Origin: DASTFY01 sp963769115
Lineage (GTDB): Bacteria; Actinomycetota; Acidimicrobiia; Acidimicrobiales; Ilumatobacteraceae
Direction of reading: 5' to 3'
Assembly: GCA_963769115.1 (NCBI GenBank)
Contig: CAVYKN010000010.1
Span: 1 to 64,000 of the forward strand
Length of the DNA: 64,000 nt
Part shown: in pieces, positions 29,233-37,989 of the stretch
Numbering within the stretch: position 1 is the stretch's first letter
Layout of the letters: every line of letters starts with the position of its first letter
Translations under genes and position numbers: made by a program
Notes under the pieces: model-generated
Told to the model about the DNA's origin: nothing
The model's input: only the letters and a program-made list of their open reading frames with translations
Databases searched by the model: none

Positions 29233-30252
29233 TCAGGCGGCTTTCAGGGCGTCGATGATCCGGCCCCAGCGTTCGGGGTCGCTGCGGTACGGCGCGTAGA
29301 ACGAGATGCGCTGGATGACGTCGCCGTAGCGTCGCTGCAGCTCCGGGGCCACGGCCTCGGGTTCGGCGACGACGGCGAACGTGTTGAGGATCTCGTCGTC
29401 GATGAGGTCGCCCATGTCGGCCCAGCGGCCCTGCTTGGACAGTCCGTTCAGCTCGTCCTGCAACCCGCCCCAACCGTGCAGGTCGAGCACCGCCCGGTAA
29501 GCGGGCGTCGAGCCGTAGAAGGCGATCTGCTGGCGGGTGCCGGTGGTGGCCGCGGCGAGCTCGGCCTCGTTGCCACCGGTCACCACGAAGCTCGGCCCGA
29601 CGATCTCGAAGCCCTCCATGGTCTTGCCGGCCTTCGCCCGTCCTTTCGCCAGCGCGGGCAGCGTCACCTCGCGCAGGTACCGCTCCGTCGTGAAGCCGTG
29701 GCAGATGAACCCGTCGCAGACCTCGCCGGCCACCTCGGTCATCAGCTCACCGACGCCGGCCAGGAAGATGCGGGGCACGCCGACCTCGGCCAGGTCGCCG
29801 CGGTCGGGCGTGAAGAAGGGCGTCATCAGCGTGTGCGTGTAGAAGTCGCCCCGGAACTCGAGCTTCGTGCCGTTGAGCCAGCAGTCCCAGATCGCCCTGA
29901 TGGCGAGGACCATCTCCCGCATGCGCGGGGCCGGGTGGCTCCAGGGCATCGAGAAGCGCTTCGTGATGTGCGGCTTGATCTGGCTGCCGAGGCCGAGGAT
30001 GAAGCGCCCACCCGAATAGGCCTGCAGGTCCCACGCCGTGTTGGCGAGGAGCATGGGGTTGCGGGCGAACGCGACGGCGATGGACGTGCCGAGCTCGACG
30101 CGGTCCGTGTGCTCGGCGGCCAGCAGCAGCGGCAGGAACGGGTCGTGGCTCGTCTCCGCCGTCCACAGTCCGCTGTACCCCGCGGCCTCTGCTTGCTGGG
30201 CGTTCGGCCCTGCCTTGGCCAGATCCGACGCCACGCCTCCGTCCACCTTCAC
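29233..30252 (-). CDS. LLM-class, F420-dependent oxidoreductase
   Basis: 339 residues from GTG 30252; the frame stays open far upstream but homology begins VKVDGGVASDLAKAGPNAQQ. Luciferase-like TIM barrel: GYSGLWTAETSHDPFLPLLL, GTSIAVAFARNPMLLANTAW, SGGRFILGLGSQIKPHITKR, GEVCDGFICHGF. This matches the TIGR03617-like F420 group of actinobacteria. Convergent with the acyl-AMP ligase (27-base gap). Substrate unknown. Confidence 0.88.
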   Translation of the reverse strand: MKVDGGVASDLAKAGPNAQQAEAAGYSGLWTAETSHDPFLPLLLAAEHTDRVELGTSIAVAFARNPMLLANTAWDLQAYSGGRFILGLGSQIKPHITKRFSMPWSHPAPRMREMVLAIRAIWDCWLNGTKLEFRGDFYTHTLMTPFFTPDRGDLAEVGVPRIFLAGVGELMTEVAGEVCDGFICHGFTTERYLREVTLPALAKGRAKAGKTMEGFEIVGPSFVVTGGNEAELAAATTGTRQQIAFYGSTPAYRAVLDLHGWGGLQDELNGLSKQGRWADMGDLIDDEILNTFAVVAEPEAVAPELQRRYGDVIQRISFYAPYRSDPERWGRIIDALKAA

Positions 30253-30390
30253 GGCCGCGGACCGTAGTGCTTCCGGTGCGCAGCGGCAGCCTCCACAGGA
30301 CGGCTCCATGGGAGCGCCTCTGCGGCCCGGAAGTCCTCGCCGCGGTGCCGCGAGAGGTGTACATGTGGCCTTCGACGGGAGGGGTGTGCG

Positions 30391-32616
30391 ATGCGGTGGA
30401 AGGCGGCCGTGCTCGTGGTGGCCTGCACGGCCACCGGCTTGGTGGCGGTGCCCGCCGGCCCGGGGGCCGCCGTCGCTCCGTCGTACTCGTGGGAGCCGGC
30501 CCGTGTCGACGGTGGGGGGTTCGTGACCGCGCTGGCGCCGTCCCCGGTGACGACCGGGCTCTGGCTCGCGGCGTCCGATGTGGCCGGTGTGTTCCGGAGC
30601 ACCGACGGCGGCCGCACGTGGACCGGCGCGACGAGAGGCTTCGAGAACGTCGACCACCGGAAGGTCGGCGCCGTCGAGTGGGATCCCTTCAACCCGGCGC
30701 GGGCCTGGGCCTGCGCGGGCACGGCGCGGGCCACGGGTTCGGCGGGCGCGGTCCTGCGCACCGCGGACGCCGGCGTGACGTGGGCGACGGTGAGCACCTC
30801 GGCCTTCTGCTCCGGCGGCGTGTTCTCCGGCTCCGGGGTGACCGACCCCCACCCCCGCTCGATCGGCCGGCTGCTCGTCGCCGACCGGACGGTCAGGAAC
30901 CGGCTCTGGCTCGGCACCCTCCTCGACGGTGTGCGGCGATCGACGGACGCCGGGGTGACCTGGACGCCGGCCGGTCTGGCCGGTCAGCCGGTCCGGGGTC
31001 TGGCTCCCGATCCGGTCGATCCGAACGTGCTCTACGCCGCGGTGCGATCGCCCGCTGGTGGCGGTGTCTACCGCACGCGCAACGCCAACGACGCCGCGCC
31101 GACCTGGGAGCTGCTGGCCGGGCCGCCGATGGCGGAGGAGCTGTCCATCGTCAACGGCCGCCTCTACGTCGCCGCCGGCACCTCCGGTGTGTGGGCGGCC
31201 GACCTCACGGCGCCCGCGCCGGTGCTGACCCGCGTCGGGCAGGGCAGCCTGCCGTGGGTGGACGGCCGGACCGACGCCGCCAGCGTGAGCGCGACCGTCG
31301 TCCGGGGGGTGGAGACCGTGCTCCTCGGGCTCGATGCGGACGCGGCGTGCATCGGCACGTACTGCCCGACCATCTGGCGTTCGGTGGACCGCGGGGCCAC
31401 CTGGTCGCCACTGCCGGCCGACGCCGGTGGCGTGCGGCTGACGGTCGGTGGTCCGACCGGGCAGGTCTGGCGCCAGGCCGAGGTACCGGCCACGCTCCTC
31501 GGCGGCACCAACCACGTCGTGGGCGACGTCCAGTTCGATCCGATCACCCGCACCCGGATCGTGATGGCCGGTCGGGCGGGCATCTGGCGCAGCGGCGACT
31601 CCGGGGCGATCTGGTACCCGGTCGTCCGAGGGCTGGCCATGACGTTCCACGGCCAGCCGAGCGCGGACCTGGCCGACGGCGGTTCGGTGGTCGTGCCGAC
31701 CGCCGACTGGAGCCTCTTCAGCACGGACGACAGCGGCCGCACGGTGGTGTCGGCGCTGGACGCCCCGATGGAGATGGGGACGTCGGCGCGGGTTGCGGGT
31801 TGGACCGGACCGGACAGCGCACCCCTCTACGTCGGGGGCGGTTTCGGCACACCGCGGTCAGAACTGTTCCTCCACCAGCCTGAGGCGCCGCGCTTCACCG
31901 CGCTGGGGTTCGGGCCTGCGGCCAACTCCCGCGGAGTGCTGGCCGTGGCAGCGCGCGACATCAGCGGCCAGCGGGTCGTGGTGGCCATCGCGCGGGGCAC
32001 GGGGACCTGGCGGCGCGTGGGTGACGGACCGTGGACCCGCACGGCGTCGGCCTCCGCTCCGGGCGGGCCGGACGGAACGGCCGTGACCCGCGTCGGTCGC
32101 CTGGCGTGGACGCCCGGCGGTGCGCTGTACGCGTCGGACACCGGCAACGAGGCCTCGACGGGCGTCTGGCGCTCGCTCGACGCCGGGATCACGTGGGAGC
32201 GGATCACGACCACCGCCATGGACATCGCCGCCGATGCCGCGGTCGGCAACCGGCTCTGGCTGGCGGGCGGTGGCGAGGTGTGGCGGGTCGACGACGCCCG
32301 CGTGGGCACGGTCGGCGGAACCCCGGCCCTCACCGTCACGCAGCGGACCTCCGTGCCCGCGGCGCGGCTGGTGGCGACCGACCCGACCGGCGGGGTCGTC
32401 GTGGTGACGGCGCAGATCGAGGCGACCACGCTCGGCCAGAAGGGCACGCACGGTCGGGTGCTCGTCTCCACCAACGGCGGCCGCACGTTCCTCGATCGCA
32501 CGACGGACGCTGTGCGACCCGGGCTGGTGGAGCCGGTCGGGCTGACCATCGAACCGAACGGCACGATCCACGTTGTCAGCCACGGCTTCGGCTGGTGGGT
32601 GGGGCGCCCGTCGTAG
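30391..32616 (+). CDS. Secreted multi-bladed BNR/Asp-box propeller protein
   Basis: 741 residues with a signal peptide (residues 1-29, ending GPGAAVA). At least six Asp-box repeats (S-x-D-x-G-x-T/A-W) occur: STDGGRTWTG, STDAGVTWTP, SVDRGATWSP, SGDSGAIWYP, SLDAGITWER and STNGGRTFLD. This is the pattern of sortilin/GH74-like seven- or eight-bladed propellers. No catalytic pair of GH74 acidic residues could be fixed by eye. Likely an extracellular carbohydrate- or protein-binding or glycosidase protein. A paralogous architecture occurs at 41751-44473. Confidence 0.75.
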   Translation: MRWKAAVLVVACTATGLVAVPAGPGAAVAPSYSWEPARVDGGGFVTALAPSPVTTGLWLAASDVAGVFRSTDGGRTWTGATRGFENVDHRKVGAVEWDPFNPARAWACAGTARATGSAGAVLRTADAGVTWATVSTSAFCSGGVFSGSGVTDPHPRSIGRLLVADRTVRNRLWLGTLLDGVRRSTDAGVTWTPAGLAGQPVRGLAPDPVDPNVLYAAVRSPAGGGVYRTRNANDAAPTWELLAGPPMAEELSIVNGRLYVAAGTSGVWAADLTAPAPVLTRVGQGSLPWVDGRTDAASVSATVVRGVETVLLGLDADAACIGTYCPTIWRSVDRGATWSPLPADAGGVRLTVGGPTGQVWRQAEVPATLLGGTNHVVGDVQFDPITRTRIVMAGRAGIWRSGDSGAIWYPVVRGLAMTFHGQPSADLADGGSVVVPTADWSLFSTDDSGRTVVSALDAPMEMGTSARVAGWTGPDSAPLYVGGGFGTPRSELFLHQPEAPRFTALGFGPAANSRGVLAVAARDISGQRVVVAIARGTGTWRRVGDGPWTRTASASAPGGPDGTAVTRVGRLAWTPGGALYASDTGNEASTGVWRSLDAGITWERITTTAMDIAADAAVGNRLWLAGGGEVWRVDDARVGTVGGTPALTVTQRTSVPAARLVATDPTGGVVVVTAQIEATTLGQKGTHGRVLVSTNGGRTFLDRTTDAVRPGLVEPVGLTIEPNGTIHVVSHGFGWWVGRPS

Positions 32617-32659
32617 GACCGTGGGCCGGCCGGGGCCGGACGGGTAGCGTCTGACCCTC

Positions 32660-33400
32660 GTGCAGGACCGCTCAGCCACCCTCGCCGCCGCCTCCGAGCT
32701 CGAGGGGTGGATGACGCCGGCGCAGGGCGAGCGACTGTGGGACTCGGCCGCCGCGGTCGCGCCCGGCGGGGCCATCGTCGAGATCGGCAGCTATCGCGGC
32801 AAGTCGGCCGTGGTGATGGCGTCGGCCGCTGCGCCCGGCGTGAGCGTCACGGCCATCGACCCGCACGCCGGCAACGACCGGGGCCCGCAGCAGATCCACG
32901 GCACGGTCGACGAGGGCCAGGGCGATCACGACGCGTTCACGGCCAACCTGCAGGCCGCCGGCGTGGCCGATCGGGTGCGCCACGTGCGTGCCTTCTCCCA
33001 CGACGCGCTCGACGATGTCGAGGGGACGATCGACCTGCTCTACATCGACGGCGCGCACCGGGTGAAGCCGGCCCGTGACGACATCGTGCAGTGGGGAGCG
33101 CGAGTCGCGCCGGGAGGCACGTTGCTGATCCACGACTCGTTCAGCTCGATCGGTGTCACGCTGGCGCTGCTGACGAGCCTGATCCCGGGCCGTCGGTTCC
33201 GCTACCTCGGCCGGGACGGGTCGTTGACGCGCTACCGGCGGGACGATCTCACCGGGAGCGAATGGCCGCTCAACGTCGGGCGGCAACTCATGGAGCTGGG
33301 CTGGTTCGCCCGCAACGTGCTCATCAAGGTGTTGCTCATCGCCCGCCTCGGCTCCGTCGCCCGCCTCCTCGGCCACGACGGCGAGACCTGGCCCTACTAG
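32660..33400 (+). CDS. Class I SAM-dependent methyltransferase
   Basis: 246 residues from GTG 32660. Motif I is GGAIVEIGSYRGKSAVVMAS, motif II VSVTAIDPHAGND, and the Methyltransf_24 hallmark DLLYIDGAHRVKPARDDI followed by GGTLLIHDSF. Enzymes of this group methylate small molecules or sugars such as in cephalosporin or macrolide pathways. The amphipathic C-terminus (FARNVLIKVLLIARLGSVAR) may touch the membrane. It sits 43 bases after the propeller gene and may share its transcript. Confidence 0.85.
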   Translation: MQDRSATLAAASELEGWMTPAQGERLWDSAAAVAPGGAIVEIGSYRGKSAVVMASAAAPGVSVTAIDPHAGNDRGPQQIHGTVDEGQGDHDAFTANLQAAGVADRVRHVRAFSHDALDDVEGTIDLLYIDGAHRVKPARDDIVQWGARVAPGGTLLIHDSFSSIGVTLALLTSLIPGRRFRYLGRDGSLTRYRRDDLTGSEWPLNVGRQLMELGWFARNVLIKVLLIARLGSVARLLGHDGETWPY

Positions 33401-33430
33401 CCCGGACGGCGCGGCTTCTTGCCGGTGGCG

Positions 33431-34321
33431 CTAGCGGCCCTGCTCGCGCAGGAAGCGCTCGAGCTCGGCGGCCAGCTCGTCGCCGCTCGGGATGTCGTTG
33501 TCGGTGAACGGCAGCGAGGTGGCTGACAGTCCGCCGGCGGCGGCCTCCTCGTCGTAGGCCTGCTCCAGCTGGTGGAGCACGGCGAGGTGCTCGCTGTTGG
33601 AGGCGATCAGCTCGTCGAGGCGGTGGCCGTGCCGCTCTGACTCGTCCCGGAGAAGCCCGGCCTCCACGTCCAGCCCGGCCACCTCGTGCAGGCCACCGAG
33701 CAGGGCCATGCTGGCCTGCGGGTAGGCCGACGCGGAGACGTAGTGCGGCACCTGGGCCCACAGTCCGAGAGCAGGGATGCCCCGGGCCGTGAAGCCGTGC
33801 TCCAGCGCGGCCTGCACACCCGCAGGGACGTCGACCGAGTTCTTCAGGTACGGCACGGTCGCCGCCACCTCGTCCGATCCGCAGCTCACCGACAGCCGGC
33901 TCGGCCGGGTGTGGGGAGCGGCGAAGGGATAGGCGCCGAGGCCCACCATCATCCGGGCCCCGAACCCTGCGCACAGCCCGGTGGCCACGTCCACGAACCG
34001 GAGCCACGCGGCGTCGGGCTCGTGACCGGTCAGGAGGAGGACGTCCCGCTCACCGCCGTCCTTCGCGGCCTTGAGCTGGATCGACGGCCAGACCAGGTTC
34101 GTGTTGACCCCGTCGCGCAACTCCATGATCGGACGCCGGGCGCGGTAGTCGATGAAGGTGTCGGCGTCGAAGGTGGCGATCGGCCGCGCCGACCACTCCT
34201 CTTCGAGCACGGTCATCGCCATCTGCCCCGCGCCGCCGGCGTCGATCCAGCCGGTGAGCATGGCGATGACGACCGGCGACTCGAGCTCGGGTTCCTCGTG
34301 CAGCTCGTACGGCTCGGTCAT
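33431..34321 (-). CDS. PAC2 family protein (proteasome-assembly-chaperone-like)
   Basis: 296 residues. The PAC2 fold is marked by SPVVIAMLTGWIDAGGAGQM, FDADTFIDYRARRP, LLTGHEPDAAWLRFVD, MMVGLGAYPFAAPHTRPSRL and GIPALGLWAQVPHYVSA. In actinobacteria such proteins are common near or away from the proteasome genes; their biochemical role is open. Its ATG overlaps the stop of the upstream phosphotransferase gene (ATGA), so the two form an operon. Confidence 0.88.
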   Translation of the reverse strand: MTEPYELHEEPELESPVVIAMLTGWIDAGGAGQMAMTVLEEEWSARPIATFDADTFIDYRARRPIMELRDGVNTNLVWPSIQLKAAKDGGERDVLLLTGHEPDAAWLRFVDVATGLCAGFGARMMVGLGAYPFAAPHTRPSRLSVSCGSDEVAATVPYLKNSVDVPAGVQAALEHGFTARGIPALGLWAQVPHYVSASAYPQASMALLGGLHEVAGLDVEAGLLRDESERHGHRLDELIASNSEHLAVLHQLEQAYDEEAAAGGLSATSLPFTDNDIPSGDELAAELERFLREQGR

Positions 34322-35404
34322 TGCCGCGCCGCGTGGAGGGCGGCCTGCTCCGCCGCCTGCTCGACCTGCTGCCGGAACGCGTCGTGCTCGGACGGATCCC
34401 TCCCGCCGCCCAGCGCGCCGGCGAGGTAGCGCGCGTAGACCCCCTCGAGGATGCAGGCCAGCTTCCAGAACGCGAACGCGACGTAGAAGTCGATGCCGCC
34501 GACGTCGCGCCCCGCAACCTCTGCGTAACGGGCGAGGAGCTCAGCGCGGTCGGGGAAACCCGGCGCCGTCGATGCCGTTCCGGTCCACGCGGACGCCTCG
34601 TCGCCAGGACCCGTCCAGTACACCATCAGCATTCCCACGTCGGCCATGGGATCGCCCGAGGGTGCAGATCTCCCAGTCGAGCACGGCGATGACGTGCCCG
34701 CTGTCGTCGACCATGGTGTTGTCGAGCCGGTAGTCGCCGTGCACGATGCACGCCGGTCCCTGCTCGGGGATCCGCGAGCTGAGGAGGTCGTGCACCTCGT
34801 CGACCGTCGGCAGCGGCCGGGTCTGCGACTGCTGCCACTGCCCGTACCAGCGCTTGAGCTGGCGGGCGATGTAGCCCTCGTGGCGGCCGAGGTCGGAGAG
34901 ACCGACCGTCTCGATGTCGACGGCATGGATGGCGGCGAGCGTGTCGACCAGGTGGGCGCCCGCTGTGGTTCGCGCTGCGGGTGTCAGCACGGCCTCGGCC
35001 GCGGCGCGGTCGCGGATGACGTGACCGTCGACGAAGTCCATGACGTAGAACGGCGCGCCGCACACGTCGACGTCGGCGCAGAAGCCGCGGGCCGGCGCGA
35101 CGGGCACGGGGGTGCTGGCGAGGGCGGCGATGATGCGGTGCTCACGGCCCATGTCGTGCGCGGAGGCGAGGAGATGGCCGAGCGGCGGGCGCCGGAGCAC
35201 GAGCGGGTGGCCGTCCGCGCCCACCACGCGGTAGGTGAGGTTGGAGTGCCCACCCGCGATGAGCTCGAACGAGAACGGCGCCGTCGCGCCGCTCACGTTG
35301 GCCTCCAACCAGGAGGACACGGCCGGGACATCGATGCCCATGGGCTGGGCGTGAGCGTCCGGCACGGCCGCCGGCGGGGCGGGGGCCGTCGGCTCGCTGG
35401 TCAT
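34318..35404 (-). CDS. Aminoglycoside phosphotransferase-fold (APH) family kinase (one frameshift)
   Basis: About 361 residues. Starts MTSEPTAPAPPAAVPDAHAQ. The kinase core shows LIAGGHSNLTYRVV (nucleotide loop), LVLRRPP (Lys equivalent), HGDYRLDNTMVDDSGHVIAV with Brenner's HGDxxxxN, and LDWE as the metal-binding Asp. The frame breaks near 34660 where CTCGGGCGATCCC carries one G too many, and resumes as DPMADVGMLMVYW and the closing helices. This group (ACAD10-like) often accompanies acyl-CoA dehydrogenases and may phosphorylate hydroxyacyl substrates. Confidence 0.85.
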
Positions 35405-35440
35405 GGCGTGCACGGTAGCGGCCACCGATAGCGTGACCAC

Positions 35441-36187
35441 ATGGCCGCCATCGATGTCACCGACGCCACGTTCCAGACCGAGGTCATCGAGCGGAGCACG
35501 CAGGTGCCGGTCGTCATCGATCTCTGGGCACCGTGGTGCGGACCGTGCCGCACGCTCGGACCGATCATCGAGAAGGTCGTCGACGCCACCGAAGGACAGG
35601 TCATTCTCGCCAAGGTCAACGTCGACGAGAACCCGCAGATCGCCACCGCGTTCCGGGCCCAGTCGATCCCCGCGGTGCACGCGGTGATCGGCGGCCAGCG
35701 GGTCGACGGCTTCATCGGCGCTTATCCCGAGGATGTCGTCGAGCGCTTCGTCGCGTCGCTGCTGCCGACCGAGGGCGAGCAGGAGCTGGCGCGGCTCCTG
35801 GATGCCGGAGACGAAGCCAGCCTCCGCCAGATCCTGGAGCTCGAGCCCGGACAGCCGGAGGCCGTGCTCGCGCTGGCGGAGCTGCTGATCGACGACGGGC
35901 GGACGGACGAGGCGCTGGCGCTGCTGGCCAGGCTGCCGGAGACGGAGCCGGTGCGGCTGCTCGCCGCTCGGGCCCGCCTGGGGCAGAGCGGGATCGAGAC
36001 CGATGGCGCGGACGCGGACGCTGCGCCCTCGGACGACGACTTCGACGCCAAGCTCGAGGGCCTGCTCCCGCTGGTGCGGGACGACGAGGCCGCCCGTCAG
36101 GAGTTCGTCGACATCCTCGAGGTGATGGGCCCGGACGACCCCCGGACCTCGCAGTACCGCCGCCAGCTCACGAGCCGCCTGTTCTGA
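35441..36187 (+). CDS. Thioredoxin-domain co-chaperone, YbbN/CnoX-like
   Basis: 248 residues. Thioredoxin fold with active site WAPWCGPCRTLGPIIEKVVD (Cys33, Cys36) and cis-proline in QSIPAVHAVIGG. From residue 120 there are TPR-like helices (DEASLRQILELEPGQPEAVL, ALAELLIDDGRTDEALALLA), the CnoX layout. Unlike E. coli YbbN (SxxC) both cysteines are present, so it may be a working oxidoreductase as well as a holdase. Divergent from the APH gene by 36 bases. Confidence 0.88.
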   Translation: MAAIDVTDATFQTEVIERSTQVPVVIDLWAPWCGPCRTLGPIIEKVVDATEGQVILAKVNVDENPQIATAFRAQSIPAVHAVIGGQRVDGFIGAYPEDVVERFVASLLPTEGEQELARLLDAGDEASLRQILELEPGQPEAVLALAELLIDDGRTDEALALLARLPETEPVRLLAARARLGQSGIETDGADADAAPSDDDFDAKLEGLLPLVRDDEAARQEFVDILEVMGPDDPRTSQYRRQLTSRLF

Positions 36188-36263
36188 GGGTCTGCGTCGC
36201 CGCATGCCGTCCCCGCCGGCCGCCTTCGAACGGCGATCGGAGCGGCCGGTAGCATGGCCGCCG

Positions 36264-36611
36264 ATGCGGCTGGAGCGACGTGACGGCTTCTGGTTGCTGG
36301 TGGGCGGGCCGGTGCCACGGGGCGTGGCAGCCATCACGCTCGGCCCCCTGATCTCGGTCCGGCGGGCCCACGCCGAGTCCCGCTACCTGTTGCACCACGA
36401 GCTCGTGCACGTGCGTCAGTGGCGCCGGTACGGCGTGCTCGGGTTCGGCACCCGCTACCTCGGCGCGTATGCCGTGTGGCGGCTGCGGCGCAAGGGACAT
36501 CACGGCGCCTACCTGCGCATCCCCTTCGAGATCGAGGCGGACTGGGTGGCCCGCCGCGCCCTCGCCACCGAGGTCCGAGACCCGACCTCGCCCGAGCGCA
36601 CGACCGTCTGA
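36264..36611 (+). CDS. Small gluzincin-like protein (DUF4157-type HExxH)
   Basis: 115 residues from ATG 36264 (36204 is an in-frame earlier start with a Pro/Arg-rich leader). YLLHHELVHVRQWRRYGVLG contains HELVH at 45-49, and FEIEADWVARRA supplies the E-x-x-A-D third-ligand segment of gluzincins. It is too short for a typical protease and lacks a signal peptide. DUF4157-like domains occur in larger toxins and as orphan proteins. Metal binding is likely; proteolysis is uncertain. Confidence 0.65.
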   Translation: MRLERRDGFWLLVGGPVPRGVAAITLGPLISVRRAHAESRYLLHHELVHVRQWRRYGVLGFGTRYLGAYAVWRLRRKGHHGAYLRIPFEIEADWVARRALATEVRDPTSPERTTV

Positions 36612-36660
36612 GCTTCCCTGTAGCACCGCCGGTGTAACGTCCGGCTCTGCCTCCCGGCGG

Positions 36661-36714
36661 GCTTCGGGCGCTCGGCGCCCCTCGCTTGGTTCGGGCGCTG
36701 CGCGCTCCTCGTCT
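36661..36714 (+). repeat. Two tandem 27-base GC-rich repeats with hairpins
   Basis: Units at 36661-36687 and 36688-36714 share about 21 of 27 bases (core TTCGGGCGCT...CCTCG). The first holds the hairpin GGGCGC-TCG-GCGCCC. They lie between the HExxH gene and comEA and may act as a terminator or are an extragenic repeat family. Confidence 0.45.
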
Positions 36715-36799
36715 CGGATGCCACGCGCCTGCCTCGTCGGGCGCCACGGCTCCCTCGTCGCCACCCGGCGCGCCGCGCCGGACAACCGGAGGGATGCCC

Positions 36800-37480
36800 A
36801 TGCCGGAGCTGCTCCGCCCTGAACCGCCGCGGTCGCTGCTCGACCGCCTGTCGCGCCTGCGCACCGTCGTCGACCCCGCCCGCGTCGCCGTGGCGGCCGG
36901 CATCGTCGCGCTCGTCGTGGTGGCGGGCTGGTGGCTGGTACGACCGTCCCCGCGCCCGGTCGAAGCGGACCTGCCGGTGGCCAGCACCGTCCCGCTGGCC
37001 TCGCCGCCTTCCGTCGTCCCGGTCGAGGTCGTGGTGCAGGTCGCGGGCGCCGTCGCCCAGCCCGGCGTGTACCGGTTGGCGGACGGTGCGCGCGTCGTCG
37101 ACCTCGTGGAGGCGGCCGGTGGGGCGCTCCCCGACGCAGACCTGCAGGCGCTCGCCCTGGCCAGCCGGTTGACCGACGGCCAGCGCGTCCAGGTCCCGCG
37201 TGTGGGCGAGGTCCTGCCACCGAGCGTCCTGGGCGCGGCGCCCGCGGGCGCGGGCGGATCAGGGGCGGGAGCGGGATCGGTCCCCGCGGCGCCGGTGGAC
37301 CTCAACGTGGCCACGATGGCGGAGCTGGAAGCCCTGCCGGGCGTCGGTCCGGCCACCGCGCAGGCGATCCTCACCTACCGCGAGCGCAACGGTCCGTTCC
37401 GGACGGTCGAAGACCTGGGCGAGGTGCAGGGAATCGGCCCGGCGCGGCTCGACGCGCTGAGGGAGCTGGTGCGGGTATGA
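36800..37480 (+). CDS. comEA: ComEA family DNA-binding protein
   Basis: 226 residues; ATG 36800 lies six bases after GGAGGG (ATG 36794 is too close to it). One N-terminal membrane anchor (VAVAAGIVALVVVAGWWLV), then a SLBB domain (VQVAGAVAQPGVYRLADGAR), a Gly/Ala linker, and the helix-hairpin-helix pair DLNVATMAELEALPGVGPAT, AQAILTYRERNGPF, then GIGPARLDALREL. ComEA binds incoming DNA on the outer face of the membrane and passes it to ComEC, encoded 0.5 kb downstream. Confidence 0.92.
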   Translation: MPELLRPEPPRSLLDRLSRLRTVVDPARVAVAAGIVALVVVAGWWLVRPSPRPVEADLPVASTVPLASPPSVVPVEVVVQVAGAVAQPGVYRLADGARVVDLVEAAGGALPDADLQALALASRLTDGQRVQVPRVGEVLPPSVLGAAPAGAGGSGAGAGSVPAAPVDLNVATMAELEALPGVGPATAQAILTYRERNGPFRTVEDLGEVQGIGPARLDALRELVRV

Positions 37481-37500
37481 GCGGGCCCGCGGCCGGGGGA

Positions 37501-37983
37501 TCAGAGGGCCACGTAGCGCATGATGGCGAGCGCAGCGACGGTCCCGCCCCACACCGGGATGAGCAGCCACAGGTACTCGCGCCACCACTCCCGCCAGCCG
37601 GCCACCGGCGCCCGCGCGCTGCGGCGGGCGGCCCAGCTCCCGATGGCCAGCCACAGGACGACGGCGCCGGCACCAGCCGCGGCGAGACGGGCCGGTCCGT
37701 TCTCCATCGGGAACCCGGCGACCAGCGCGGTGGGTGCGGCCAGGCTGGCCAGCACCCAGCCCACCTCGGCGTTCTTGACGCACGCCGAGCCGTTGCACGG
37801 CCAGACCCGCCACACGGCGAGGGCCGCCACGAAGACGAGCACAGGGAGCAGCAGCCCGGCGACGGGGCCGAAGCGGCGGATGCGCCGGCGGTACGCGACC
37901 GGGCCTTGGGGCACGGGCTGGGCGGCGGCTCCGACGAGGTCCTGGCGCGGGCGCGACGGCATGATCACGCTCGGCCTGGCCAC
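37501..37983 (-). CDS. Membrane protein of unknown function between comEA and comEC
   Basis: 160 residues with four helices: GPVAGLLLPVLVFVAALAVW, GWVLASLAAPTALVAGF, LAAAGAGAVVLWLAIGSW and LWLLIPVWGGTVAALAIM. A loop between helices 1 and 2 has paired cysteines (WPCNGSACVKN). It runs opposite to comEA and comEC and its start is six bases from the comEC start (or 27 if MPSRPRQ at 37962 is used). No family recognised. Confidence 0.7.
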   Translation of the reverse strand: MARPSVIMPSRPRQDLVGAAAQPVPQGPVAYRRRIRRFGPVAGLLLPVLVFVAALAVWRVWPCNGSACVKNAEVGWVLASLAAPTALVAGFPMENGPARLAAAGAGAVVLWLAIGSWAARRSARAPVAGWREWWREYLWLLIPVWGGTVAALAIMRYVAL

Positions 37984-37989
37984 GTGTCG

